Below, piece after piece: positions 33,597 through 45,220 of a stretch of DNA of 64,000 nucleotides. The notes under the pieces were generated by a model. The model was not told where the DNA came from. It ran no database searches and worked only from the letters and a program-made list of their open reading frames with translations. The stretch's first letter is position 1; every line of letters begins with the position of its first letter. Source of the stretch: Mycoplasma miroungigenitalium. GTDB taxonomy: Bacteria; Bacillota_I; Bacilli_A; Mycoplasmatales; Metamycoplasmataceae. The position numbers and the translations under genes are program-made. The DNA lies in contig NZ_CP053096.1 of NCBI RefSeq assembly GCF_013008635.1, positions 434,001 to 498,000 of the forward strand. The letters are read 5' to 3'.

Positions 33597-34904
33597 ATGA
33601 AAAAAATTAATTTATTATTAGCTTCACCAGCTTTAGCCCTTCCGGTTGCTGTAGTTTCTTGTGGACAAAATATTGATACAACAGCAAAATTAAAACAAAT
33701 AGAAGAAATCAAAAAAACAGCTCCTGAAATGTTGAAGAAAATATTCACTCACTCGACATTACTTTCTCTTTATGATGTTAAAGTTGATGATTCGTCTAAA
33801 TTTGAAGAAATTTACAAAAACACTTTTAACGATGAGAACACCACTTTATTTAAAGACTCATGAAAAGCATTTCAGTTATATTCGAAAAATAAATTAGATG
33901 CAAACCCTTATTATTTTGCTGAAAAATTAAATGAATGAGTTGGCGATAAAACGCTAAAAAATGATGAAATACAAACCCTTTCTGAATTCAAACCAGGGGA
34001 TTTAGTACCACTAAACAAATTTAAGATTTTGTGACTAAATGAAAAAACTGGAATCAGAGATGATTTAGAAAAAATGTTAATTGTTAACAAATACTTCCAT
34101 ATTAGCGATAAAGACAATTTAAAGAAAATTGACTCTAACTTTAAATATGATAAAGACTTAAAATTCGAATTAAATAATTATTTACTTTCTAAATATGCAG
34201 TTGATAAGCAATATGCTCAAATTTGAACTAAAGACATCAATGCAACAAATGACGCTGACGATTTCTTCACTAACAAAAAAATAGCCACTGCTATTGATGG
34301 TGTTGATTCCTTTAATACATTCTGAAAAGAAACTGACACAAAAAAACAGCTTAATAGTGAAATTGAATTTGTGACAGGCCACGAGATTGATAAAAAACTA
34401 TATGGGTACTCAGGATTCAAACAACAAACTAATCAATATTCATTAAAGTGAAGTTTTGATAGTTTGAAATCAAAACAACAAAAAGATTTATATGGTTTTT
34501 ATGATGTTGTTAATGATCGTTTAGTCAATGCTGAAATTGAATCTAATTTTGCATATAGTCCATATAAAAAAGAATCTACGGATGATAAAAAACCAGTTTT
34601 AGTTTATGTGAATCAAATCGCTCCGATTGGTGCGGCAAACGAAACTGAACTTCCTAATACCGAAGCGGATGCAGATTCAAAAGATAAGAATAAAATGACA
34701 AAGGTTAAGTTACTTTCTTTTGAACAAACAATGTACAAGGATAAGTTAGATGTTTTAGCATATATTTTCTTCTTAAATGATTCTGAATTATTTGACAAGG
34801 CAATTAATAGCTTTGCAAAAATGGGCTACAAAATTAAAATTAACAAAACTAGTGATGCTTTAAGAGAAATAGCAAAAGATATGCCGTTTGTGGAGTTAAT
34901 ATAA
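33597..34904 (+). CDS. P60-type surface lipoprotein of the P80/P60/HinT complex
   Basis: 435 aa. Signal peptide MKKINLLLASPALALPVAVV with lipobox Cys 22 (VVSC). I choose ATG 33597 over the in-frame GTG at 33588, because AAGGTG at 33585-33590 then serves as ribosome binding site and the signal peptide starts correctly with MKK. The mature part is hydrophilic with no enzyme motif. In M. hominis the homologue binds P80 outside and the complex recruits HinT. The stop overlaps the hinT start (TAATG). Confidence 0.85.
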
Positions 34905-35221
34905 TGGATAATATTTTTTTAGATATCATTGAAGGCAAGCTTGACGCTAAATTCTTATACAAAGATGAAAAGTGTGTTGCATTCTATGATAAATTCCCAG
35001 TTAATGAGGGACATTTCTTGGTTGTTCCTAGAATCAAATCTAAAAATATTACTGAGACAGATGATTTAACAGCGGCACATTTAATTAATGTTGCTCGCAA
35101 ATTGGGAAAACAAGAAGTTCTTGATAAAGGCATTAGCGGTTTTAAAATTGTTATTAACACTGGTGCTTCAGCGGAACAATCAATTTTTCACACCCATGTT
35201 CACGTCATTCCTTATAAGTAA
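34904..35221 (+). CDS. hinT: HIT-family nucleotide hydrolase HinT
   Basis: 105 aa, the normal size. The histidine-triad motif FHTHVHVIP lies near the C-terminus (about 96-104), and NVGHFLVVPR-like NEGHFLVVPR is in the middle. HinT hydrolyses purine nucleoside phosphoramidates such as AMP-lysine. It has no membrane anchor, so its link to the membrane would be through the P60/P80 partners encoded just upstream with overlapping stop and start codons. Confidence 0.95.
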   Translation: MDNIFLDIIEGKLDAKFLYKDEKCVAFYDKFPVNEGHFLVVPRIKSKNITETDDLTAAHLINVARKLGKQEVLDKGISGFKIVINTGASAEQSIFHTHVHVIPYK

Positions 35222-35226
35222 ATAAT

Positions 35227-35254
35227 AAAAAGCTGAATCTTAATTCGGCTTTTT
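35227..35254. terminator. Bidirectional terminator between hinT and tdk
   Basis: AAAAAGCTGAAT / ATTCGGCTTTTT (one G-U pair), loop CTTA. Confidence 0.9.
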
Positions 35255-35310
35255 ATTTTCTCTGTTTTGATTATTATTCAGTACTTTTGGCAAAAATACA
35301 GACTGTCAAA

Positions 35311-35889
35311 TTATTTATTGTTTTTTGCTTTTTCCTTCTCACCTTTTATGTGACATTGACGACAGCGAGCCTCGTATTCTGAATCTCCCAAAACATTTAA
35401 ATCTTGGTTTGAAATCTTTCTAAATGAAAACCCAGCAGGTCTTTTGCAAACTACACATACTGCTTTTAATTTGCTTACTTCGTCAGCAATAGCAATGATA
35501 TGAGGTGTTATTCCGAATGGTTTTCTTAAAAAATCTAAATCCAAACCAGAAACCAATACGTTAACATCTCTGGATAAAAGATATTCAATAACTTCTGGCA
35601 AATTTTCATCAAAAAAATTCATTTCGTCAATTGCAACTGCTCTATATTCTGGACTTCAAATTTCTAAAATTTCTTTAGAATTCTTAACATTTTGTGACTT
35701 TAATTTTGCTCCAGTTCTACTTACTAGTTCGCTATCGCTAAACCTCGAATCAAATGATGGTTTTATTACCAAAGTGTTAACTTCGGCTCATTTAAGTGTA
35801 TTAACTCTTTTAAGTAATTCTTCTGTTTTTCCTGAAAACATTGGTCCTGTTATGACCTCTAATCAACCCTTTATATTTCCTCTATTCAT
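35311..35889 (-). CDS. tdk: Thymidine kinase
   Basis: 192 aa, type II thymidine kinase of the nucleoside salvage pathway. P-loop GPMFSGKTEELLKRV at about 16-30, Walker B-like AVAIDEMNFF, lasso region near GFSFRK, and the structural zinc site CVVCKRP ... CRQCH. A TGA Trp is at residue 9. The ATG at 35889 has no ribosome binding site; a TATAAT box ends 9 nt upstream, so the mRNA has at most a few leader nucleotides. Confidence 0.96.
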
Positions 35890-35898
35890 AGTTCATCT

Positions 35899-35904
35899 AT
35901 TATA
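35899..35904 (-). promoter_or_regulatory. -10 box of tdk
   Basis: TATAAT on the minus strand, 9 nt before the tdk ATG. The rest of the gap to 36050 is AT-rich with no other feature. Confidence 0.6.
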
Positions 35905-36050
35905 TGAAATGATTAACAAGATTTAACAAAATATTTTTTTATATTTAAAAGATTGACTTTATTAAATTATTATATGAAAACATTTACGTTTTTCTTATTT
36001 ATTAATTTCTATGTACTAAAATTAAATAAATAGACATTTTAGGAGGTCAA

Positions 36051-37316
36051 GTGCAACAATTTTTAAATATTATTACTTCACAAAGTATATATGGAGCTGT
36101 TTTTGCGACCTTAGTATTTGTTGGTGTTGGTTTTGCATGTTCTAAAATCGGCTTAATCAGTTCTGAAATGAATATGAAACTTTCATTAACTACCATTAAT
36201 TATTTTTTACCTGTGCTATGTTTTGGCGCTTTTATGAAAAATGCTGAGTTTTCAAACATATCTACAATTTTAAAAGTTTTAATTACTGCTTTTGGATTCT
36301 ATATTTTATTTGCTATATACGCAAAATTAGTCATAAATTATTGACCTAAATTGATTAGCAATAGAATCCAAAAGAAAGCAATTTTAGCTTGAGAAAAAGC
36401 TAATAAACCCGGTGAATATAGTGCTTATAAACAGGCTTATATAAGAAGTTATCAAGAAAGATTATTAGCGATCGAAATGATAATCGCTTATGGTTCATTA
36501 CAATACTTTGCATTCCCATTAATTAAGAGTTTATCTGAAACAGGTGTTGGTCAAAGTCCTATTTTTGAAGAATTTGCTATTGCATTATTACAAATTTGAA
36601 ATATTCCCTTTTTAATCGGCGTATCTACCCACATGCGTATGACTTACGCCGGTATTAAAGTAAACAGAAAAGAACTCAAATCCTTAGGCAAAGCTTTATT
36701 GCACCCTATGTTAATTACGTTATATATCTCTTTAATTTGTTACTTATTACAATTTGCCTTTCGAACACAATTCATCGATCCTAACGCAACTCTTGATAAA
36801 AGTTTGAATATTTCGAATTATGGTTATTATCAATATGTTTACAATCCAGAGATTCATAAATCAATACCACAAGAATATTTACACCATTTTTGAGCCGCGT
36901 TTCCAAAGCAATTACCAATGTTTGGAATGACTATTGCGATGGGCGTTAGTATTGTATCTCCAATAGCGTGGATTAATATAGGTGCATCCTTACATCGTTC
37001 AAACGTTAAATCTGGTATTAAGTCTTTATCTGTTTGAATGAGTGTAATTAGAAAATTAATTATTGCTCCTTTAGTTATGCTATTTGTAATTTCAATCCCT
37101 ATGGTTTATACGAAATTTATTAATGTTTCGACTGGTGTCTTGTTTGTCTTGTTGATGGCTTGTCCTCCTGCAACCGCATGTGTTACCTACTCATTAGCCT
37201 CAAACCATAAAGAGATAGATTATACCGCCCAAGTTTCATCACTTGCCACATTGTGTTGTCTATTCACTATTCCTCTATGGGTTGTTGGTTCGTTCTGTAT
37301 TCTGACAATTCTTTAA
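36051..37316 (+). CDS. AEC-family (auxin efflux carrier-like) transporter
   Basis: 421 aa with about ten membrane segments. It starts at GTG 36051, chosen because a full AGGAGGTC lies 4 nt upstream. N-terminal segment VFATLVFVGVGFACSKIGLI and the following LSLTTINYFLPVLCFGAFM have the AEC pattern (helix break with NYFLPVLCF). The C-terminal half holds LLMACPPATACVTYSLA, the second helix-break site. A cytoplasmic loop of about 55 residues (about 100-155) makes it longer than bacterial AEC proteins. Such carriers move dicarboxylates or similar anions; the substrate here is unknown. Single gene. Confidence 0.8.
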
Positions 37317-37403
37317 ATTTGAATATAAAAAACAACTATTTGCTTATACAATAGATGTTTAATTTATTTCTGTTTGAATATTTTAAAACTAATTGGCTAT
37401 AAA

Positions 37404-37634
37404 TTATCATTTTTTGATAAATTTACGTTCACTATCTTTCATTCCGCCAAAAATTGCTAGGAATCAATCAATTATAGATCCGATTCCAAATCAACCACCT
37501 GTTAGTAATTTAAAGATACCTAGTCAAATACGACCCGCGTAAAATCTATCCACTCCTAAAAACCCGAAAAAGGTTGACAAAATGACTAACACAGTTCGGC
37601 TTCTAAATGATGTTTGATTAACTTCGTTGTTCAT
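37404..37634 (-). CDS. TM2-domain membrane protein
   Basis: 76 aa, split by TGA Trp codons and so easily overlooked. The TM2 signature is clear: FFGFLGVDRFYAGRIWLGIF then LLTGGWFGIGSIIDWFLAIF, meaning two helices linked by a short loop with the DRFYxG motif. It ends KFIKKW. GAAAGGATA precedes the ATG. TM2 proteins are small, widely distributed and of unknown bacterial function. It lies between the convergent AEC gene and the terminator of the aminopeptidase gene. Confidence 0.85.
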
Positions 37635-37719
37635 ACTATATCCTTTCAAAATATTGTTTTTGTTTATACGTAATTTAATTTAATATTTAATATACGTACC
37701 AGTATTTTATAGGTTTTGT

Positions 37720-37757
37720 AAAAAAAAAAAAAAAAGGAGATTTTTCCTTTTTTTGAG
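37720..37757 (-). terminator. Terminator of pepA with a 16-base homopolymer
   Basis: On the minus strand AAAAGGA / TCCTTTT forms the stem, followed by 16 T (A at 37720-37735 on the plus strand). Confidence 0.75.
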
Positions 37758-37786
37758 TATTTTTAGGTTAAATTTCCGGAAATAAC

Positions 37787-39151
<1,365 letters not shown>

Positions 39152-39188
39152 ATTTTTCTCCTTTTCATAATAATAATTATATTTTAGC

Positions 39189-39194
39189 ATTATA
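39189..39194 (-). promoter_or_regulatory. -10 box of pepA
   Basis: TATAAT on the minus strand, 37 nt before the ATG, with a good ribosome binding site in the leader. Confidence 0.6.
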
Positions 39195-39234
39195 ACTAAT
39201 ACTTTTACTTAAATAGTGATTATTAATTTTAATC

Positions 39235-39262
39235 AAAACAAAAAATAGGAAAACCCTATTTC
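39235..39262 (-). terminator. Terminator of the lic operon
   Basis: AAATAGG / CCTATTT with a five-base loop and T-rich tail on the minus strand; the stem includes the stop codon of the last gene. Confidence 0.75.
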
Positions 39263-40209
39263 TTAGTCTTAATTCATATTTTGTCTGGTACGAGTGTTCA
39301 TAATAACGAAACTAAAATTAACGCAGATAGTAAATAGTTATATCAATGATAAATTTGCCAACCTTTGAAAAATATTACTTCAAGAATAACAGCAAACGCT
39401 GAATAAGAAATATTTAGACCGACAGCTAGCGATATACCTAGTTTATTAATAGAAAAGTAATAACAAATAAAACTTATTGCTCCAAAAAATGAAGCCGCTA
39501 TTATTACCCAAATATTTTTATAATTTAAAAGCTGCGTTACATTTTCTGAATAAGAATTTGTAGCAGGTGCAATGATGCAACCTAACACAATTGCTGAAAC
39601 AATATGTCTTATCATAATAGAAACTTGTGGATCAATATCTCGATCCATTGAAATCGAAGATAAAAAAGCTTCCATTCCTCATCCGACAACGCATAATATA
39701 GCAAAAATGTATCCTTTAAATGAGTGGGTTTTCGTTTCAATTTGCAAAATCCCAAATGTTAATACACATATAAATGCAATTACAATACCCATCAAACCAT
39801 TTTTACTAGTTTTTTGTTTTAAAAAAATGAAGGCTAATACGCTAGCTAAAATTACGTAACATATTGAAATTGAACTTGTTTGGCCAACTCCAATCTCTTT
39901 AATTGCAAGTATATACATTGTCATTCCAAAAGGAGCACCAATGGTTGAACTTAAAAGCAAAATCCAAATATTTTTATTTGTGAAAGCAGATTTTATTTCT
40001 TTGTTTTTTTTCATAATTAAAACAATTATAAATGCCCACAATATTGCAAATAAGTCATGAATTAGTGTAACTAAGATACCTAATTCTCAACTGTCTGTTG
40101 GAGTAAGTTTTGTAAAAAATAATAGAAAAACTCCATCAATTGCCCAAAACAGGCCCGACAATAATCCTATAATGTTAGACATTCAATTATGTTTTTTAAT
40201 CAAATTCAT
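39256..40209 (-). CDS. DMT/EamA-family permease, probable choline transporter (LicB-like)
   Basis: 317 aa with about ten membrane helices in two repeats, as in the drug/metabolite transporter superfamily. It begins MNLIKKHNWMSNIIGLLSGL; the repeat junction has GAPFGMTMYILAIKEIGVGQ and the second repeat SFICYYFSINKLGISLAVG, both fitting the EamA pattern. Its ATG lies 14 nt inside the upstream LicC-LicA gene, so the two are translated together. LicB of Haemophilus is a DMT-type choline permease in the same operon context, so choline or a related alcohol-amine is the likely substrate by inference. Sequence alone would only support a general DMT carrier. Confidence 0.75.
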
Positions 40210-41809
40210 TTTCTAAAATCTCCGTATATTCTTTTCCATAGCCTAACATTGTTTCTTTGTAATCTGAGAAAAATAAATTTTGCTCTTCTTTAAAAATTGA
40301 TCATAAATATCATAAATATCCTTGGATAGCAATATATGAATAAAACACTCTTCTGTCTTCTTTTTTAATTTTCCCATTTAAGTATATTTTTAATAATTTA
40401 TCGCACTGTTTTCTTGAATAATACGAATATAGACATCAGGCTGACAAATCAAAATATTTATCACCGGTACCCGAATATTCTCAATCTATAATTCTTATAT
40501 CATTATCATTATCAATCAACACATTATCACAAATGAAATCTACATGTATCAAATATTTATCTCTATCTTTTATTTTGTCATAAATTTTAATTAATTTGTG
40601 TTCTAATTCTATTGTTTTAGTCAAAACCGATTTATTCAATATTAATGATTTATAGTAAGTCATTCTTTCAATAACATCAAACTCATAACTTGCATTATAT
40701 TTATTTTCATGGAATATTTTAATGGCCTGTAATGCCTTGGTTACTTCGCTTCAATTTTTAGGATTAACCGTGCGATGATTATCATGAAATAGTGCGATTT
40801 TAGCGCCATATGTTTCTAATCCGTTATCTTTATTTTGTTCATAATGAATTAGTATTTCTCTATTAGGCAGATTAGCAGTAGTTTTATAAGTATTAAATTC
40901 ATTTTCGCGGTTTATTAATTTATCAGAACCTAAACCCGGAATTCTGTAGATGTATACTTTATCATTAATTTCAAACGTGAATGAATCATTAGTCATACCT
41001 GCTTTGACAGGTTTCATATTTTTTATTTTAGTTAAATTAATTCCAAAAACTTTTTTAATTAAATTGAAATGTGGATTATCTTTTATTGATTTAACTTCTG
41101 GGTTAAATTCAATAAGTTCATCGATAGTGTCTATTTCTAGCAATCTTCCCGATAAATTGTAAGTACGTAAATTAATACTATTTAGGGTTTTAGATAAAGC
41201 GTCTTCTCAGTATAAATTAGAATTTTTTTTGTAATTTTCAACAAGCATTTGTTTTATTGTTCTTGATAAAATTATAAAATCGCTTGTTTTAAAATAACTT
41301 ATCCCAGTGATAAATTCAGAATAATTTTCATTATTTTTCCCAATTTTGAATGATTTTATCGTCTTATTATCTTTTCTTTTGACTATATTTCATTCTTTAT
41401 TTGGCGAATACGAATCAACAGTATTTACTCAAGAAAAATTAGTATTTTTATTAAAAACATTTTCATTAAGGTAGCAGTCACTAGGCGCAATATAGAAAGC
41501 ATCATATTTATTTAAATCAATTTTTTTAGTTGCTTCGTATACACTGATAATTGAGTTGGTTTGGGAATATTTTGAGTTTAGAATTTCAGTCATGTTATAT
41601 TTAGATATTATAGGTGTAAATAGACTTTTTTTATAGCCGGTAACTATATAAATATCTATTGAATCATCATCAGGAATATATTCCAACATTTTGTCTAAAA
41701 AATTTCTTTCTTGTTTATCAATTTTTAACAATGCTTTGGGAGTAAGAAGTGTTAAAGGCGTTAAGCGTGAACCGAACCCTGCAGCGAGAATTATTAATGC
41801 TTTTTTCAT
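40196..41809 (-). CDS. licCA: Bifunctional LicC-LicA: phosphocholine cytidylyltransferase fused to choline kinase
   Basis: 537 aa in one intact frame. Residues about 1-230 are a nucleotidyltransferase of the LicC/GlmU type: ILAAGFGSRLTPLT (about 6-19), TPKALLKI, IYIVTGYKK and APSDCYL. Residues about 255-537 are a choline/ethanolamine kinase of the APH-like fold: HVDFICDNVLID (catalytic Brenner motif) and IIDWEYSGTGDKYFD (metal-binding Asp). Together they would turn choline into phosphocholine (ATP) and then CDP-choline (CTP). A LicB-like permease gene overlaps its end. The fusion order matches the LicCA protein known from Treponema denticola. GGAGG precedes the ATG. Substrate could be another amino alcohol. 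Confidence 0.88.
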
Positions 41810-41833
41810 AAAACCTCCGGTGGTAATGTATTA

Positions 41834-41839
41834 ATTATA
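41834..41839 (-). promoter_or_regulatory. -10 box of the lic operon
   Basis: TATAAT on the minus strand, 24 nt before the ATG. Confidence 0.65.
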
Positions 41840-41974
41840 ATATTTAATTAAATTAACGTCAATTTGTTGTGCTTTTACAATTACAAAATATTCAATAGTT
41901 GTGGAGAAAGTTCAGCTTTTTTAGCCAACTTTCAAGTATTTACTCTATTAAATACTAAATTCAAAAATATTGAC

Positions 41975-41980
41975 TATAAT
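41975..41980 (+). promoter_or_regulatory. -10 box, TATAAT-N6-ATG type
   Basis: TATAAT exactly 6 nt before the ATG at 41987. It lies inside an upstream extension of the reading frame and so decides the start. Confidence 0.65.
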
Positions 41981-41986
41981 AAATCT

Positions 41987-42982
41987 ATGATAAACGAGTA
42001 CGGAAATGACCAAGATTTCAAATTATTCACGAAATGGTCAATAAGAAAAATCACTTTTATCGGTATTCTAATCGCAATATCGGTGGCGTTTTTCTTAATC
42101 GTTTTTCAATTTATGCCTTTTATATCATTGCCGGCTTATAAAATAAGCGTAATAGGGCTTCCCATTAAAATAACTGGGTTGATTTTTGGGCCTATTATCG
42201 GTGCTTTTGTTGGTGTTGTTTCAGACTTAATTTCATTTTTATTCGTTCCAAGTTTATTTAACCCTTTATTTATTCTTGCTGCCGCACTAGACGGGATAAT
42301 TCCGGGCATTATAGGTTTTATCTTTCTGAAATTGCTTAAATTTCTTTTTGGAGGAAGATTTCAAGATAGTTATTATGCTGACATGATGGAAACATTATTC
42401 AAAAGGCTAGATAAACTTTATTTAGATCCGGCTGCTAATGAGCAAAAAATCAAGAAAATAGAAAATAGAATTATTAATCTATATTACAAGCGAAAAGAAC
42501 TGGTTCAAAAAAATAATAAAAAAAGGGATTTGTTAAACATAAACATGATTGTTGGGACAACGGTTTTAGCAATAATTATGTTACTAGTTACATGATTAAT
42601 TGGATTTAAAATTGATGACTATACAATACAAGGTGGTATTATAACTAATCGTTGAGTTTTGCTTGGGATAATGTTATCCGGTTATGTTGCTATGTTGGTA
42701 TTTGTCGTTATTGCTCGTTTTAAATTAAAATCATCGCTTTATTTAATTATAGTTCCAATTGTAGTTTTTTCTGCCTTGATAGAACTTGCTAATGTTCCAA
42801 TATTGTCGTTAGCAGAAAAAAGGAGTATTGAACAATCTGGTTCTGCAGGTTCTATATTCGTTTATATGTTTCAACATATTATTCTTAGTCCCGTCAAAAT
42901 TTGGGGCAATATGTTTATAATATTTTTCACTTATAAAATAGTTTCGCCGCTCATTTATAAAAACCACGACATCACTTATTAG
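41987..42982 (+). CDS. ECF transporter S component (FolT-like)
   Basis: 331 aa. Substrate-specific membrane subunit of an energy-coupling-factor vitamin importer. The segment PIKITGLIFGPIIGAFVGVV followed by SDLISFLF is the conserved core of folate-type S components (small-residue helix that docks on EcfT). Six or so helices are interrupted by a cytoplasmic charged, coiled-coil loop of about 80 residues (about 125-205), longer than in Firmicutes. The EcfA/EcfT genes are not in the window, so it must share the module. Start at 41987: frame extends upstream but the promoter TATAAT lies there. Ligand assignment (folate) is tentative. Confidence 0.82.
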
Positions 42983-42983
42983 G

Positions 42984-43004
42984 TAGGCATTTACGCCTAT
43001 TTTT
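42984..43004 (+). terminator. Terminator after the ECF S component
   Basis: TAGGC / GCCTA, six-base loop, five T. Confidence 0.75.
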
Positions 43005-43035
43005 CAATAGTGTTCGTTAATTTGGAAAGGTAATT

Positions 43036-44832
43036 ATGAAAAAAAATAAGTACTTAAAACAACTATTAATATCTACTGTCGCAATTGCTGGAACATCTGC
43101 AATTAGCGCTTCATGTACTAATTTAGGAATTTTATTAGGTATTAATAAAAATCTTTATATTACAAAACAAATTCCCGATAATTTATTAAGGATTGATTAT
43201 CTTAAATTTAAAAATATGAGTCACGAGTATGATATAGCCAAAACTAACTATGTTGATATTTATCAAGAAAAAGATAATGAAGACTTGTATGTTAATGTCA
43301 ATCAAATGTTTTCTGCATTGAATGGTTTTTTCAATTTGAAGATGATAAAAAATATTGATTATAACAACCGAGGCGTAAAATTTGATTTTTGGAATGGCGA
43401 ACAAATATTGTTTGATTCAGGCGAAAACAGGATTTCATATACTTCAAGCGATGCTTTTTCGTTTTTATTTAGAATGCAAATGAAAGATTACGGTCGATAT
43501 ATTCACAACGTTGACTATAAGGTTAAAAATTTTAATGATAATAACTCAATCCCCAGTTTTGAATTGAGTAAATATAACTATAAACTTTATATTAAAGATA
43601 GTAATGTTTTTATTCCTTTGAGCTTATTTAATTTAATGTTTTGTTCTTCAAATTATTATAATCTCTACTATAACGGTAATGAATTAATCGGGGCTGATTA
43701 TGAACAAACAAGAGTGCCAAATAACTATATGAATAGTTTTTACGTAAAAAATTCTGTTATCAACACTCAAAACAAGCGAATAAATAATTATAATTTCATG
43801 TCATTTTTATTTGATAATTACTATGGGCTGGCTAGCGAATTGTTTAAGTCGCAACAAGTTAAGAATTTTGATGAGTATGCCACTAAAATCGGTGTCAAAA
43901 ATGATTTATTAAGTACTGATAATAAAGATTATAATGAAGCTTATTTTAAACTTTGATATCGCGGTTTAAACGAATTACATTCTAGAATTATTTCTTATAG
44001 TTTTCAGGACAAAAAGTATAAGAATGTTGACGGCAAGAATTATTCTCAAAAAAATATCAATTATCATCAACGCTTAAAACAGCTAAATACCTCGAGAGAA
44101 AAAAATTCAAAGAATTCAAGAGTAGTGCATTTTGAAAGCGCTAATACAGCAAGGATAATATTGGATTCTTTTGACGTTGGTACATCAAGTCAACTTAATT
44201 CCGATGAAAAATGAAGATATGATTCTTATTGATTAATGGACGCTGCAATTAAAAAAATTAAGACCGATCCAAGAGGAAAAGATATTAAAAATATAATTTT
44301 AGACATATCTCTAAATGGCGGTGGGTCAGCAGCTGCGATGGAAAAAGTATTGGGTTTCCTTACAAACAAACCAATAAATTTATTGGTTCAAGACAAACTA
44401 ACTAAATCAATAACACTTAATCAATTCAATATAGATACGAATCAGGACGCAATAGTAAACAAAAATGATTCATACCCTGAATACAAATGATATGTTTTAA
44501 CAGGAATTAATACTTTTAGCGCCGCTAATTTATTTGCGCATATAGTTAAGACTCAACGTATAGCTACAGTAATCGGAAATAAGACTGGTGGTGGAATGTT
44601 TTCAGTTCTCCCAACAGTATTGCCTGATGGAACTAATGTGGATATTTCCAGTACAAGTGGTTTTAGCGGATATGATGGTAATTGAAACAACACAACTTTA
44701 ACCAATTTACCAATAACTGAAAACGGGGTAGAGCCAGACATTCATTTAAACTATTATGATTATTATTCATCAAATATTGTTAATGCAATCGAAAACCATA
44801 AACACGATAATACTCATATTAGTATAAATTAA
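43036..44832 (+). CDS. S41-family (tail-specific protease-like) lipoprotein
   Basis: 598 aa. Signal peptide with lipobox SAISASC (Cys 27). The C-terminal third is an S41 protease domain: IKNIILDISLNGGGSAAAM (oxyanion/GGG region near 415-430) and the nucleophile motif TGINTFSAANLFAHIVK, where the Ser of FSAAN is the candidate nucleophile; GNKTGGG follows. No PDZ domain is apparent; the N-terminal ~380 residues are mycoplasma-specific with many Tyr and Asn. It would cut proteins or peptides on the cell surface. AAAGGTAATT precedes the ATG. Relation to neighbours: single gene between terminators. Confidence 0.85.
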
Positions 44833-44938
44833 ATTTGTACAAAACTTTTGTCTGTCTTTTAAATAAAAGAATCCGCCGAAACATCATTATGGTTTTCTAG
44901 TCGACTTAGTTTTAAAGTTGAAAAAAACTTTTTTACCT

Positions 44939-44970
44939 AAAAACTTGCACCAAGCAAGTTTTTGTTTTGG
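44939..44970 (+). terminator. Terminator upstream of tRNA-Arg
   Basis: AAACTTGC / GCAAGTTT, loop ACCAA, T-rich tail. About 110 nt after the S41 gene; the stretch between holds no other feature I can see. Confidence 0.85.
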
Positions 44971-45054
44971 TAATATTTTTGAGATTCTAATCAAGTGAAA
45001 AAAGAGTTTCGTAACCGCAAAAAAATAATTATTTCTTTTGTTTTTATCTTAAAA

Positions 45055-45063
45055 TGTTATAAA
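45055..45063 (+). promoter_or_regulatory. Extended -10 of tRNA-Arg
   Basis: TGTTATAAA (TGN plus TATAAA) 12 nt before the mature tRNA end. Confidence 0.5.
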
Positions 45064-45075
45064 ATTATTTCACGT

Positions 45076-45152
45076 GGTCGCGTAGCTCAGCAGGATAGAG
45101 CACAAGCCTTCTAAGCTTGTTGTCAGAGGTTCGAATCCTCTCGTGATCGCCA
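45076..45152 (+). tRNA. tRNA-Arg (anticodon TCT)
   Basis: 77 nt with encoded CCA. Acceptor GGTCGCG pairs with CGTGATC (two G-U), anticodon stem CAAGC / GCTTG around loop CTTCTAA, T arm AGAGG TTCGAAT CCTCT. Reads AGA, the main Arg codon of such AT-rich genomes. A run of seven T follows. Confidence 0.97.
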
Positions 45153-45192
45153 TTTTTTTATTTATTTTTCAGTATTATTCGTTAAATTTATT

Positions 45193-45216
45193 AAAAAATA
45201 GCTTTTAGTAAGCTAT
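45193..45216 (-). terminator. Terminator of the Bax-inhibitor-like gene
   Basis: ATAGCTT / AAGCTAT, five-base loop, six T on the minus strand. Confidence 0.85.
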
Positions 45217-45220
45217 ATTT

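Noticed and set aside
37720-37735. Phase-variable promoter spacer for the TM2 gene
   Set aside because: The tract sits in the terminator of pepA and about 85 nt from the TM2 start, not between promoter elements. Kept only as a low-interest note.
40196-41809. Two separate genes (licC and licA) or a pseudogene
   Set aside because: The stretch between the domains (41144-41428) reads through in one frame with only TGA codons, and no new ribosome binding site plus start is needed. I keep a fusion.
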